Below are positions 11,600 through 24,398 of a stretch of 64,000 bases of DNA, piece by piece. The DNA lies in assembly GCA_022495995.1 (NCBI GenBank), contig JAFEMH010002445.1:62001-126000 (forward strand), in the 5' to 3' direction. The first letter of the stretch is position 1. Every line of letters starts with the position of its first letter. The position numbers were made by a program, and so were the translations under genes. The stretch comes from Adenophora triphylla var. japonica (Eukaryota; Streptophyta; Magnoliopsida; Asterales; Campanulaceae). Under the pieces are notes generated by a model. That model was given only the letters and a program-made list of their open reading frames with translations. It was not told where the DNA came from and did not search any database.

Positions 11600-13552
11600 T
11601 GAATGAACGCTCGCCGAATAAATATAAAAATAGGAGTCGCCACGCCGTTTTTAAGAGGAAACATTGAAAACCTTTTGTTTAAGAGAAAATGGGTTCGGGG
11701 GTCAAGTTACGTGTTGGGAAGAACCGAGAGTTCACCCAACACGCCTCGTCCGTAGACGAGTCTTTCAATCGTTCAACATTCAATCCATTCAAAGTGTGTG
11801 CAAAGTGTGTATGACAATATATGTATAAAATGCATAAACGTGCTTTGTTTCATTACTCAACAAGGGGGAAATACAACTTGTAAGCCATTGACTCTGGGAG
11901 GCCACGTCCCACTTTACATCAAGGACCGAATACAGATTACAACTGAAAGTAGTTTCTGCAGAGGGCACATTATGTCGCATGACACAGGATCTGAAAGATC
12001 AAAGGCGTCGCGTGACACAACAAGGCACTTTGCAGAGACTTTACAATTTGAGCACTGATCTAACAGAAACCAAACCAAATCCCAACACAATACCACAACA
12101 GCTCAGATATCAATGAACTTACAATAGATTGACCAAGGGGATGTGGATATAGGGAGATCCACACTCCCTTGGCCAATAAACAACAAATTCCACACTATCA
12201 CATAATGAATATCAACAAAACCAGGCAAAGCAATTAAACAGAGAGATCGACAGTTGGGACTTGATAATCGGGGACGGATAGAGTATAATTCCCAAGTCCG
12301 GGGGATAAATTGCAACAAGACAAATAATAGTAAATGCGAGAGAGATAGAAATGGATCGTTACCCTCGTAGTCCACAAATTCGATACCAAGTTAGGTATCG
12401 AATTCTTCACTCAGCTTCACGGAACAGAACGAGCTCAAGTTCCCAGATCGAGCAGCTTGGCGATTCCCAGTAGTGCATTGAATTGGCTTGGAACAGACTT
12501 GGCAGCAAGGGAAGGGCAATCGGCAATTGGTTGTGCAACGGTGGATTACGAGCTTGGGCTTAGAACAGGGCGGCATTGGTGATTAACGACTTGGAATTGG
12601 AACAGGGACGACAGTTGAGGAGCGGTGGTGTGGTTGACGACTTAGATGCAGGGGAAGCGATTGTGGTTGTTGTTAGGTTTGGGTTGTCGCCGGTTAATTG
12701 GAGGTTGAGGTGGGTTGTTTTCCGGTGAGGAAGAGGGATTGTAATTGGAGTTTTGGGTCACTGATTTAGAGGGAGAAGGCGATGGTGGTGAACGGCTTTG
12801 GGAGAGACAGAGGACGGCGATGTGGTGGTTGTGGGCGATTCGGTTTATTGGTTGTTTGGGTGGAGATGAATAGAGCGGTGATGGAGATTGGGTTTGGGCG
12901 TTGGTTAACGGTGGTAATTGAGATGGAGAGAGGTCGCTGGTGTTGGATTTGGGTGAGGGAGGAGCTTGCCTGAGGTCGCCGGTGAAGGGGGGAGAAGGAG
13001 AGCTTGGATTGAGGTTCAATTGGTTATTGGATGAGGTTTGGCCGGAGAGGAGGTTGGAGGGAAGGTTGGTTGTCGCCGGTGAAGGAGAGGCACCTGGTTC
13101 CTGCGTAATATGCGTATAGAGAGAGAGAGGAGAGAGAGAGTGGATCTGAGAGTTGTTGTGTGTGTGAATTATGAGAAGCCCCCTTGACAAAATAACAGCA
13201 TTGGATATTTATACTTAGATTTGGAAATTGGATTATTTGGTCGCACGACCTAACGAATCCAATTTCCATGCCTCAAGTTGTCGCACGACTGGGAATGCCA
13301 ATAACCAATTCTGGCGCCAAAACCAGATTCTGGAACATTCCAGGTTAATACCCAAAAGGTCCAAACTGATTAATTCCTTTTAGGTCCTTTTGTTCGGGAA
13401 AAATACTAAAATATACTTCCTTCGCGGGAAACTTATAAAAAGTTCCCGGAAGTCTCGGAACGGACCGGGAATTTACCAAAACGCCCTTTAGTGCGATTTT
13501 ATCATTTAAAATGCACCTAAAAAGGATCGCGAATTGGATTGGCGTACTTACA
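11600..13552 (-). repeat. 3' LTR of Ogre/Tat-like element 1
   Basis: 1,953 bp, TG...CA on both strands, nearly identical to 19669-21620. It holds a minus-strand TATA box (13205-13213) and GTCGC(G/A)(T/C)GAC-type palindromic words at 11973-11984, 12006-12018, 13239-13250 and 13279-13290. The proline/serine-rich open frame at 12642-13190 (minus) occurs in both LTR copies; I treat it as low-complexity sequence, not a gene. Confidence 0.88.
13205..13213 (-). promoter_or_regulatory. TATA box in 3' LTR of Ogre/Tat-like element 1
   Basis: Minus-strand TATAAATAT, about 30 bp upstream of a CA-rich stretch that could be the transcript start. GTCGCACGAC words lie just upstream of it. The equivalent box of the functional 5' LTR is near 21273-21281. 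Confidence 0.5.
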
Positions 13553-13695
13553 GAGCCCCTCGGCAACTTCACTTTTGGAAAAAGTGGGGTTGTCGATAAA
13601 ATAAGACCCAATCCCAATGAGCATCAAGGGATAAGGTGAAGGGCTAGAAGGGGTGAGAAGGGGAAATGATGGCTGGACCTTTCTGAGAAAGGATT

Positions 13696-13740
13696 CCTAC
13701 GTATCCCTTAAACAAGGGAATCAAGCCAAATCGTAGTTCG
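13696..13740 (-). other. Conserved CTACG/CGTAG stem-loop, copy 1
   Basis: CCTACGTA...TCGTAGTTCG with an inner stem TCCCTT/AAGGGA. Related copies are at 15479-15520, 16619-16664, 46177-46216 and 53593-53643, so the structure is shared by both Ogre/Tat-like elements. Its role is unknown. Confidence 0.55.
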
Positions 13741-13779
13741 AAACACAAGACTAGAGGGGAAAACGACAAACCGAAGAAG

Positions 13780-14960
13780 TGAGAACTATGGTGTCTCGAA
13801 CCAATTTTGAAAATATTGTGAGAACTATGGTGTCTCGAACCAATTTTGAAAATGTTGTGAGATCTATGGTGTCTCGAACCACTTTTGAAAATGTTGTGAG
13901 ATCTATGGTGTCTCGAACCACTTTTGAAAATGTTGTGAGATCTATGGTGTCTCGAACCACTTTTGAAAATGTTGTGAGAACTATGGTGTCTCGAACCACT
14001 TTTGAAAATGTTGTGAGAACTATGGTGTCTCGAACCGATTTTGAAAATAACGTGAGAACTATGGTGTCTCGAACCAATTTTGAAAATGTTGTGAGATCTA
14101 TGGTGTCTCGGACCAATTATTGTGAGAACTATGGTGTCTCGAACCAATTTTGAAAATAATTTAAGATCTATGGTGTCTCGGACCAATTATTGTGAGAACT
14201 ATGGTGTCTCGAACCAATTTTGAAAATAATTTGAGATCTATGGTGTCTCGGACCAATTATTGTGAGAACTATGGTGTCTCGAACCAATTTTGAAAATAAT
14301 TTGAGATCTATGGTGTCTCGGACCAATTATTGTGAGAACTATGGTGTCTCGAATCAATTTTGAAAATAATTTGAGATCTATGGTGTCTCGGACCAATTAT
14401 TGTGAGAACTATGGTGTCTCGAACCAATTTTGAAAATAATTTGAGATCTATGGTGTCTCGGACCAATTATTGTGAGAACTATGGTGTCTCGAACCAATTT
14501 TGAAAATAATTTAAGATCTATGGTGTCTCGGACCAATTATGAAAATAATGTGAGATCTATGGTGTCTCGGACCAATTATTGTGAGAACTATGGTGTCTCG
14601 AACGAATTATTGAAAATAATTTGAGATCTATGGTGTCTCGGACCAATTATTGTGAGAACTATGGTGTCTCGAACCAATTTTGAAAATAATTTGTGATCTA
14701 TGGTGTCTCGGACCAATTATGAAAATAATGTGAGATCTATGGTGTCTCGGACCAATTATTGTGAGAACTATGGTGTCTCGAACCAATTATTGTGAGAACT
14801 ATGGTGTCTCGAACCAACTTTGAAAATAATGTGAGATCTATGGTGTCTCGGACCAATTATGAAAATAATGTGAGATCTATCGTGTCTCGGACCAATTTAA
14901 AAAAAAAGGAAATGAGACCTATGGCGTCTCGGACCAATTTTGAAAATAACGTGATATGAT
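13780..14960. repeat. 39-bp minisatellite grading into a 70-bp higher-order repeat
   Basis: About thirty tandem units built on CTATGGTGTCTCG. The first part uses 39-bp units (open in frame only because 39 is divisible by 3). From about 14090 the pattern settles into a 70-bp dimer, visible as starts at 14122, 14192, 14262 and 14332. It lies next to the 3' LTR of element 1, the place where tandem repeats are known to arise in Ogre/Tat-group 3' untranslated regions. It is not CRISPR: units vary and there are no unique spacers. Confidence 0.9.
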
Positions 14961-17900
14961 GATTTGACGCTTGAAAGAAATATGCGTTCATACCTGTGTT
15001 GTGCTCACCTGTAGCTGCCGGAAGGTCTTAGACTATCATTGCTATTGGTGATGGAGGGTTGTAGCTAGCGAAGGGACTCACGCTATTGCTGCTTCTGCTG
15101 GGGATAAATGTAGCTGCCGGAGGGACCTATACCACTTGTCTATACTTGCTGGGTGGCCATTCACGGGACATGCTCTGACTGAAAATCTGCCCCTGGGAAC
15201 GGGCTCTTGGTAATAATCTGCCCATAGGACCAGGCTCTTGGTAATCTGCCCTTGAGAAACATGCTTTAATGTCGCTGAGGTTGGTGATCCTTATCGCTTG
15301 GATTCTGGGGCAGCTGGGGCTCTTTCTTTTGTCAAGCATTACTAGGAGATTAAGGCAGCTGGGGCTCTTTTCTCTCTTTTTTCTTTTTCGACAAGCACTG
15401 CTAGGAGACTGAGGCAGCTAGGGCTCTTCCAAATGATGCTGATAAGATCGGATGGCTGGACCTTTGGAGAAAGGATTCCTATGTATCCCTTAAAAAGGGA
15501 ATCAAGCCAATTCGTAGTTCTGGGACTTTTGATAAAGGCGGGGTCTGTCACCTGCGGGATTTGGAATCCTTGTCCAAGATTGTGATCTGAGGGGCAATCC
15601 TCACAATCAAAATATGATCACTTGATTATCGTACCCTGCGGGGGGAAACACAACACTCTAGGCACTTTGCAATTTATTTGACTTTTTGCTTATGCATTAT
15701 TAATCTTTTGTTGCACAAGTCCATCTCAGCTGGGAGAATATGAAGTGAGGGTTTGGTACGGCTTGATGAGCGGATATATCTGTATCAGTTGCTCTATAGT
15801 GTATGGGACGAAAGGTGTTTACAATGAGGTGGACCCTCTCCCACGAGGTAGGGAAATAATATGGCGCAGCTAGGCAAGTCGGGGACGCTCCCAGGAGTAC
15901 AGATTGCAGCAGGTCCATTGCTAATGAGGACAAAGTATATCGCACGCCTGAGACAGCAAGCAGTAGAGGGGGGCAAAGAACGATCCCGGCTTGCGCAGCC
16001 CCAGTTGATAGTGCAGAGCAATCTTGGAGGGAATCTGGTGAGGAGAGCCGGAGGGATACCTTAACCAAAGCCCCAGCTTGAGGATATTCCATGCAGCTTC
16101 ATTCGCAGGCAGAGTCATCTTGTGGCCACAGAGGCAATTCATCATTTCAAACCGCAGTCAATCAGTCGCTGGACAAGACTCGGAAGTGTTTACGTGCAGG
16201 GGCACATCCTTCGAGGGTGGGAAATGAATCCCGAGCTCTGTGTATGACACTCTCGCTTTAGGTTTGACTCTTTTGAGAGAGTATAAGCATCACAAGGTGT
16301 GGAAAGTGTATGGAAGCCCCTGCTGACTGAAACGGTGTTTAGCTCTATCTTCCTATGATGTAGAAATAGAAGACTTGTCGAGACACTTGAAAACATGTCT
16401 TATTCGTGATGATCACAAAGCTGCTTAAAACCCTTTATTGATGTTCGGGTTAATCAACCGCAAAGCCGATATGAGCAAATATTTTCATCAATCCTGAGGA
16501 GAAAGCCCACTGATATCGAGGTCGAATTCGGAAGGATGGAAGGTGTATAAGCATGGTCCTTGAAGAGACCGAATTTTCTGAGATTTGTTCGTATTTGTGA
16601 CCGGGCCATTTCTGGTTGCCTACGTTACCCCCCATGGCGAGGAGCTCAGGTCACCGTAGTTCGGGCATATCCCGAATGAAAAGAGTGAAGTTCGATGAAA
16701 CTCGGGGATGTGAGGACCTTCGAGAATTTTTGAGAATCGAAAGAATATGTCCTCTTGGAGTGTCGATGGGAGACACGGATGTGAAGCCCCAATGGGACAT
16801 TCACGACAGGTGTTTGCGGAGGAGAAATGAAATATGCTCACATACAACGTCGAATGAACGGACGGAATTTGCGCGGTCTTCGCTTGATAATCTTTTGAGC
16901 CGGGATGGACTTGGCTTCGCTTTAAGCAATAATCTGTTTTGGATCTCGACGATATTGGATTGAAACTGCTGTCCGGTAGGAACTGCGACTGGGCTTCGGG
17001 ATTTCGATCGGTCTTTGGGTGATTTGGGATATCATGACCTTTTAAACTGAGAGGTCGGCTAGGCTTTTTGCTGGTTGTACCTCTAAAGATGAGAGGTTGG
17101 CTCTTGGGGGTATGTGTTTAGGATTCTAAGGTGAAGGAAATTTGTGATTGCATCTTCAATGCCTCTAAGAATGAGAGGTCAATCTTGGCTTTGGCTAAAG
17201 GGCAAAGGTAAGGGTAATGGTGATGGTAATGTCCTCTAAAATCGAGAGGACGGCTTGGGATCGGTTAGAGGTAATGGTGAGGGACATCCGTGCTGTCTCT
17301 TTATTCACTCTGAGACTCCTCTTTGAGTAATGACCGGATCTTTTGACTTTCGCTTCTGAGAGGATCACTGGGGACTAGGCTCTCTTTCTTTTCTTTTCCT
17401 TTTTTTTTTTTTTTGTATTTTTGTCTCTCTCTTTTTTTTTTTTTTTTTTTTGTCTTTGAGAGGAGAATTTCAGCTGGTCCCCAGGTTGGATCATTGGTTT
17501 CCACAGTTCTTGAGCTTGGAGACGGTCGATGCTTCTTGTAAATCACGGGAGTCTCAAGGATAGTCCCTCTTCTTCTGGTGATGGCTAAATGGGTTTCAAA
17601 ACATGCCGATCTTGAATTGAAAGGGTATTGTTTAGGTGAGGGTAAGGTGATGGTTCTCTTAAGGGTGAAGGTTTCAATCGCAGTCCCTACCGGATGATCC
17701 GAACGAGATTGAGTCTTCATTGCTTCTTTAGCTTACTTCGAGGAAGATCCGTGCAACTTCATCGAGCAACGAGATTATGAAAGAAGTGTGAGCATATGGG
17801 ACGCAAGATGGGGATATCAGTCGATTTTCTCGCTCCGATCAATTTAAACATTAGTCATTTCAAAGCATTGGTCGGTGAGCAGCACAAGTGATCATTTGGA

Positions 17901-19650
17901 ATAAGACAATTTCAATTGATTGTAATACTAGTAATGTCTCGAGTCTAGCAAGAAGAGAAACAAAGATTTTATCACTGCAAAGCAAAAATTGATCCAACTT
18001 GGACTCGACAGACTCATGTCCGACAGTGGACATTCTAGACCCTACGAGGACTGATCGACTGCTTCAACATTCGGATGGGAGGAAGGGCATCGCTGCCATC
18101 GGTGCGGTGAGGACCCTTCTTGATCTTTTGTCTTTCATAGGTCGTCCTCCTTAGTTTTAGCAATCTGGGCAAGCACCCGGGCCTCTCGCTTGCGAGGAAA
18201 AAATATCTTCAAGGGTAGCTCGCTTTCGATGGACACACCATTTGCACTCTGCTGCTGACCCATGGGATATGAACTTCTAGATTCGTGGGCCAAAGTCTTC
18301 TCTGCACCGAGCATTTTGGATTCTGAGTCAGATGGACGACTGCTCGGGCACTTGAACTGCTTCCGCCTCATGAATATGGACCACTGAGCGCCGAGAACGA
18401 GAGCGCACACCCAACTTGCCGTAACCTTTGCAAAGGTGAAGAGGTGAGAGCGTGTATAGGCAGAGGATATAGAATCTTGAGATGGTACGGGAGAGGGAAG
18501 AACGGGAAAGGAGACGGACTCGTGCAACACTTATTAGTCTTCAAGTAGAAATCGGTGTTTTAAGTCCTAGAGTAGGTTGGGAAAGGCTAATCCTTTATTC
18601 ACGCAATCTAGACATCGGGGGAACCTAGGACACATCATCCACAAATACACCAAATGCGTTGTTTCAAAATTAATAATAGGCGACAGTACCTAAACAAAAC
18701 CGAAGCATTTATGGGACGAACGAGCAGCCCCAATTTCTGGAGAAATTTGGGCAGCATAACGGCTATTCCTGAAGAATTTCAAGAAAAAATCCGGCATGAC
18801 CTCTCGTCGGTGCACGTTGACAAAGCGATATGATCTCTCGTTAGAACATGCCGTGGGAACGACATGTCCTCTCGTGAAACCGTGTTGCGTTTGGCAACAT
18901 GCCCACACGTGCTAGGTTTGGAGGAGGTACGAAAGGCTATTAAGAATTTTGAAACAATTCATTTTAGTGTTTTTGAAAACGTCGTGTCAAAACCAACCGT
19001 TTTGGGTGAGGTTTAAATGTGTGGCGCCACCTATAATGCACTAGGGGTATGGGTTTGACATTAGGCGCTCAAGCGTAGGCGAATTTTATGGCCGTCCGCG
19101 ATGCCGTCAATCACACCCGAGGGTTCTAGATCTACGTGATGTAGTGTGCGGGGATGGCTATGTTCCTTTATTTGAAAAAATGATTGATAATTTTTTTTTA
19201 TTATTGAAAAGGGGTGATAAAGGAAAAACGACACACACACGCCCCACAGAGATACAATAATCAAGGATCCATAATCGATCATGGGGGACTGCCCCACAAT
19301 CACAACCTGCACAAAAATCCAACTCCTGCAAGATGACCACCTTCTGTCGCGTGACACAGGATAGCTATGGCATTCCCTGTCGCGTGACAGAAGGATCCAT
19401 TCCCAGAATCTGAACAGCAATCAAAATCAGCCCCAGCCTCCAAGCACGATGCAACAGATCAACACCAAGCCCCAGCACAGCACAACATCAACAAGGATGG
19501 GACACAAGGGGGGAAAGGAATAAAACAAAGCACATAAGATGCATTTACACACATATAATGTCATACACAAAGCACACACAAATGAATGAGAATGATATTG
19601 AACATGAACGAAAGTTTGACCCACTTTTTGAAAAACAAGTTTCAAGTAAT
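14961..19650 (-). other. Non-coding interior of Ogre/Tat-like element 1
   Basis: I recognise no protein domain in either strand. Structure seen: a second and third copy of the CTACG stem-loop (15479-15520, 16619-16664); duplicated GGCAGCTGGGGCTCTT lines at 15308-15425; a block shared with element 2 at 16107-16408; an array of four small hairpins of the type ACCTCT-loop-AGAGGT at 17037-17250; long T runs at 17401-17452; and two TGTCGCGTGACA words at 19345-19356 and 19378-19389. Open frames at 17301-17720 and 18135-18530 (minus) lack recognisable motifs. Confidence 0.6.
17037..17250 (-). repeat. Array of small CCTCT/AGAGG hairpins in element 1
   Basis: Four hairpins of similar design at 17037-17056, 17079-17097, 17161-17179 and 17232-17250: five- or six-base CCTCT/AGAGG stems with purine-rich loops near AAAGATG. 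The same design recurs at 51534-51543, 51621-51639, 51676-51695 and 51822-51842 in element 2. Stem changes partly compensate each other (for example TCCTCT with AGAGGA). Confidence 0.6.
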
Positions 19651-19668
19651 CCCCAGCAGAGTCGCCAC
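19651..19668 (-). other. PBS of Ogre/Tat-like element 1
   Basis: Minus-strand TGGCGACTCTGCTGGGGA abuts the inner end of the right-hand LTR. This PBS type is used by Ogre/Tat retrotransposons (tRNA-Arg). It fixes the element's orientation as minus. Confidence 0.75.
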
Positions 19669-21620
19669 TGAATGAACGCTCGCTGAAATTTATAAAAATA
19701 AGAGTCGCCATGCCGTTTTTAAGAGGAAACATTGAAAACCTTTTGTTTAAGAGAAAATGGGTTCGGGGGTCAAGTTACGTGTTGGGAAGAACCGAGAGTT
19801 CACCCAACACGCCTCGTTCGTAGACGAGTCTTTCAATCGTTCAACATTCAATCCATTCAAAGTGTGTGCAAAGTGTGTATGACAATATATGTATAAAATG
19901 CATAAACGTGCTTTGTTTCATTACTCAACAAGGGGGAAATACAACTTGTAAGCCATTGACTCTGGGAGGCCACGTCCCACTTTACATCAAGGACCGAATA
20001 CAGATTACAACTGAAACTAGTTTCTGCAGAGGGCACATTATGTCGCGTGACACAGGATCTGAAAGATCAAAGGCGTCGCGTGACACAACAAGGCACTTTG
20101 CAGAGACTTTACAATTTGAGCACTGATCTAACAGAAACCAAACCAAATCCCAACACAATACCACAACAGCTCAGATATCAATGAACTTACAATAGATTGA
20201 CCAAGGGGATGTGGATATAGGGAGATCCACACTCCCTTGGCCAATAAACAACAAATCCCACAATATCACATAATGAATATCAACAACACCAAGCAAAGCA
20301 ATTAAACAGAGAGATCGGCAGTTGGGACTTGATAATCGGGGACGGATAGAGTATAATTACCAAGTCCGGGGGATAAATTGCAACGAGACAAATAATAGTA
20401 AATGCGAGAGAGATAGAAATGGATCGTTACCCTCGTAGTCCACAAATTCGATACCAAGTTAGGTATCGAATTCTTCACTCAGCTTCACGGAACAGAATGA
20501 GCTCAGGTTCCCAGATCGAGCAGCTTGGCGATTCCCAGTAGTGCGTTGAATTGGCTTGGAACAGACTTGGCAGCAAGGGAAGGGCAATCGGCAATTGGTT
20601 GTGCAACGGTGGATTACGAGCTTGGGCTTAGAACAGGGAGGAGTTGGTGATTAACGGCTTGGAATTGGAACAGGGACGACAGTTGAGGAGCGGTGGTGTG
20701 GTTGACGGCTTAGATGCAGGGGAAGCGATTGTGGTTGTTGTTAGGTTTGGGTTGTCGCCGGTTAATTGGAGGTTGAGGTGGGTTGTTTTCCGGTGAGGAA
20801 GAGGGATTATAATTGGAGTTTTGGGTCACTGATTTAGAGGGAGAAGGCGATGGTGGTGAACGGCTTTGGGAGAGACAGAGGACGGCGATGTGGTGGTTAT
20901 GGGCGATTCGGTTTATTGGTTGTTTGGGTGGAGATGAATAGAGCGGTGATGGAGATTGGGTTTGGGCGTTGGTTAACGGTGGTAATTGAGATGGAGAGAG
21001 GTCGATGGTGTTGGATTTGGGTGAGGGAGGAGCTTGCCTGAGGTCGCCGGTGAAGGGGGGAGAAGGAGAGCTTGGATTGAGGTTCAATTGGTTATTGGAT
21101 GAGGTTTGGCCGGAGAGGAGGTTGGAGGGAAGGTTGGTTGTCGCCGGTGAAGGAGAGGCACCTGGTTCCTGCGTAATATGCGTATAGAGAGAGAGAGGAG
21201 AGAGAGAGTGGATCTGAGAGTTGTTGTGTGTGTGAATTATGAGAAGCCCCCTTGACAAAATAACAGCATTGGATATTTATACTTAGATTTGGAAATTGGA
21301 TTATTTGGTCGCACGACCTAACGAATCCAATTTCCATGCCTCAAGTTGTCGCACGACTGGGAATGCCAATAACCAATTCTGGCGCCAAAACCAGATTCTG
21401 GAACATTCCGGGTTAATACCCAAAAGGTCTAAACTGATTAATTCCTTTTAGGTCCTTTTGTCCGGGAAAAATACTAAAATATACTTCCTTCGCGGGAAAC
21501 TTATAAAAAGTTCCCAGAAGTCTCGGAACGGACCGGGAATTTACCAAAACGCCCTTTAGAGCGATTTTATCATTTAAAATGCACCTAAAAAGGATCGCGA
21601 ATTGGATTGGCGTACTTACA
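19669..21620 (-). repeat. 5' LTR of Ogre/Tat-like element 1
   Basis: 1,952 bp, nearly identical to 11600-13552, next to the PBS, so this is the promoter-bearing LTR. It holds the TATA equivalent near 21273-21281 and TGTCGCGTGACA at 20041-20052. The minus-strand open frame at 20710-21258 is the LTR copy of the low-complexity frame noted in the other LTR. Confidence 0.88.
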
Positions 21621-23339
21621 GTGACTTATGGTGGTGGAGGCAAGAGTGAAATAGTTGGTAAAGGAACACTGGATATTGTTGGTTTTCCTCCTTTGAAAAA
21701 TGTCTTGCACGTAGATGGTTTACTTGCTAATTTAATTAGCATTAGCCAATTATGTGATGACAATTTGGAGGTAAAATTCAATAAAAATACCTGTGAAGTG
21801 TTTGATAACACTAACTTTTGTGTCATGACTGGAATAAGATCAAGTGATAATTGCTATCTGGTTGGTAATAAATCAGTGTGCAATTTGACAAAACTTGATG
21901 ATATTAGGTTATGGCATCAAAAGTTAGGTCATTCTCATTATAGGAATCTTGAGAAGATTATCAAACATAATGCTGTCAAAGGTGTTCCTAAACTAGACCT
22001 CAAAGACACCGTGATGTGTGGTGACTGTCAAAAGGGTAAGCAAACTCGTGTTGCTCACAGTGTTGAACAACACAATGAGCAACACTCAGAAACAACACAT
22101 TGTTTTCAGCTTCTACATATGGACTTGATGGGTCCTATTGAGGTAGAAAGCTTGGGAGGTAAGAAGTATGTTTATGTGATAGTTGATGATTTTTCGAGGT
22201 TTACATGGGTGTATTTCTTAAGAGAAAAATCTGAAACTTTTGATAAATTTACTCACTTAGTTTCTAAAATCAAAAACATGTTTTGTTCTCCTATTTTTAG
22301 AATAAGGTCAGATCATGGTAGAGAGTTTGAAAACATCTCCTTTGCTACATTTTGTAGTAAAAAGGGGATACACCATGAATTTTCAGCATCCAAAACACCA
22401 CAACAAAATGGTGTTGCTGAATGGAAAAATAGGACTTTAATGGAGATGGCTCGTGTTATGCTAATTGCTAGAAATATTTCTAAAGGTTTTTGGGCCGAAG
22501 CATTAAACACAGCTTGTCACACTACGAATAGAGTTTTCTTAAGACCCGGTACAACTATGACACCCTATGAGATTTTAAATGGAAAGAAACCTACGGTTCA
22601 CTATTTTCATGTATTTGGGTGTTTGTGCTACATTTTAAATGACCGGGAATACTTAGGAAAACTTGATTCTAAGAGTGACAAAGCCATTTTTCTGGGCTAC
22701 TCTCAAAACAGTCATGCTTGTCGTGTCTATAATTTGAGGTTAAAAGTAATTCAAGAATCGGTAAATATTGAATTTAACGATTACTTGAGTGCTACAGGAG
22801 AACCAGCTGATAATATACCTCTGACCTTGCTGGAAGAAGTCGAACAGAGGGCTGGAACAGAAGCTGATTCGTCCGGTGCAGCCACAGATTCAAGTGTTGC
22901 CCCGAGTGTTGCCCCTGAAATGGCAACACCTGAGGCAACACAGGAAAACAGAACAGTGGCTGGAAATTCTAAGAGCAGTGACTCAGAAGAAGAAGATGGA
23001 TTGGTGTACCATCAAGGCAGGAGAGATCCCCCAGATCGTATTAGAAATTATCATCCCATTACTCAAGTAATTGGTGATGTTAATGAAGGGGTTCGAACAA
23101 GAAATAAGGAGCCAGTAGACTACAAAGATATGGTTAGGTATGTGTGTATGTCCTCCACATACTCTCAGGTAAAATACTCCTGTTTCGTTTCCTCTCTTGA
23201 ATCAAAAAATGTGATTGAGGCCTTAAATGATAAATTCTGGATTCAAGCTATGCAAGAAGAGCTTGAACAATTTACCCGTAACGAGGTTTGGTGTTTAGTT
23301 CCACGTCCTTTAAATACTAACATTATTGGAACTAAATAG
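21621..23339 (+). pseudogene. Copia protease tail, GAG-pre-integrase and integrase
   Basis: Continues the frame cut at 11599. GAG-pre-integrase zinc region: WHQKLGHSHYRNL, then MCGDCQKGKQ. Integrase core with its acidic residues: LLHMDLMGPI, RIRSDHGREFEN, and Glu in NGVAEWKNRTL (Trp where Arg is usual). The tail contains SVAPSVAPEMATPEAT, encoded by the repeated word at 22891-22945. A TAG at 23337-23339 separates integrase from RT; the frame is otherwise continuous. Integrase would insert element cDNA with a five-base duplication, matching the GGGTT seen. Confidence 0.9.
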
Positions 23340-24398
23340 ATTTACAAAAACAAATCTGATGAATTGGGTAATATTGTTCGTAATAAAGCTCGTCTTGTGG
23401 CTCAAGGCTATACACAAGTGGAAGGAATCGACTTTGACGAGACCTTTGCACCTGTGGCTAGAATTGAGTCAATAAGACTTCTTCTTGCTATAGCCTGTTA
23501 TCTCAAAATCACATTGCACCAAATGGATGTCAAAGCGGCTTTCTTGAATGGGTACTTAGATAAAGAGATCTATGTTGAGCAACCTAAAGGGTTTGAAGAC
23601 CCATTCCACCCAGACCAAGTATACAGACTTGATAAAGCCTTATATGGCTTGAAACAAGCTCCTCGTGCATGGTATGGGCGTCTAACAAGTTTCCTTCTGG
23701 AATATGGATTTGTTAGAGGAGAAACCGATAGGACATTATTTATTCTTAGGGAAAATAAAGAGCTTGTCATTGCTCAGATCTATGTTGATGATATAGTTTA
23801 TGGTTCCACATCTAAAACATGTTTACAAAATTTTGTGGAAGCTATGACATCAACATTCGAGATGAGCATGATAGTAGAACTTAATTATTTCCTAGGATTG
23901 CAGGTGAAACAATCAAATGATGGAATCTTTATCACACAGAGCAAGTATGCTAAGAGTCTGGTGAAAAGATTTGGATTGGAGAGTGCAAGGAGCTCTAAAA
24001 TACCTATGGGATCATCTCTTAAGGTAACCAAAGATCAGGCAGGGGAGGATGTTGACCCTACTCTGTATAGATCCATGATAGGTAGTCTTCTTTATCTTAC
24101 TGCCAGTCGTCCCGATACAATGTTCAGCGTAGGTGTTTGTGCTAGATATCAATCTGCTCCTAAAATTTCACACCTAAATGCTGTCAAGAAAATTATCAAG
24201 TATGTGTCTGGGACAAGTGAATTGGGAATCTGGTTCACCAAAGATACTAATACCAACTTAGTTGGTTTTAGTGACTCTGATTGGGCAGGGGATATAGATG
24301 ACAGAAAGAGTACTAGTGGGGGTTGTTTTTTCTTGGGTAATAATCTAGTGTCATGGTACAGTCGCAAGCAAAACTGTGTTTCTCTCTCGGCTATTTGA
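23340..24398 (+). pseudogene. Copia reverse transcriptase
   Basis: Full-length copia RT in the same frame as integrase: [43 protein letters not shown] and the catalytic [11 protein letters not shown]. It continues into RNase H ([20 protein letters not shown]). The frame ends at 24396-24398 through a one-base indel in the RNase H segment. The RT motifs are intact; the upstream TAG at 23337 and the downstream shift would prevent a complete polyprotein. Confidence 0.9.

Larger units (their letters stand above)
11600..21620 (-). mobile_element. Non-autonomous Ogre/Tat-like LTR retrotransposon 1
   Basis: A 10,021-bp element with LTRs of 1,953 and 1,952 bp and GTGAC duplications at 11595-11599 and 21621-21625. 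Orientation is minus: the PBS TGGCGACTCTGCTGGGGA (tRNA-Arg type, as in Ogre/Tat elements) lies on the minus strand next to the right-hand LTR at 19651-19668, and a minisatellite lies at the opposite, 3' side. I find no recognisable gag or pol in the 6.1-kb interior, so it needs enzymes from elsewhere. It shares interior non-coding blocks with element 2 (44630-55924), for example 16107-16408 with 50580-50882. Confidence 0.88.

Noticed and set aside
12642..13190. 182-codon Pro/Ser-rich frame in the LTR of Ogre/Tat-like element 1 (also 20710-21258)
   Set aside because: Present in both LTR copies because the LTR is duplicated; low complexity, no domain. It lies just downstream of the LTR TATA box, so a leader peptide is not fully excluded.
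13644..14186. Repeat protein-like frames over the 39-bp minisatellite
   Set aside because: Both strands are open because 39 is divisible by 3; the frames end where the unit length changes to 70 bp.
13780..14960. Possible CRISPR array
   Set aside because: Eukaryotic context, units diverge gradually, no unique spacers and no cas genes.
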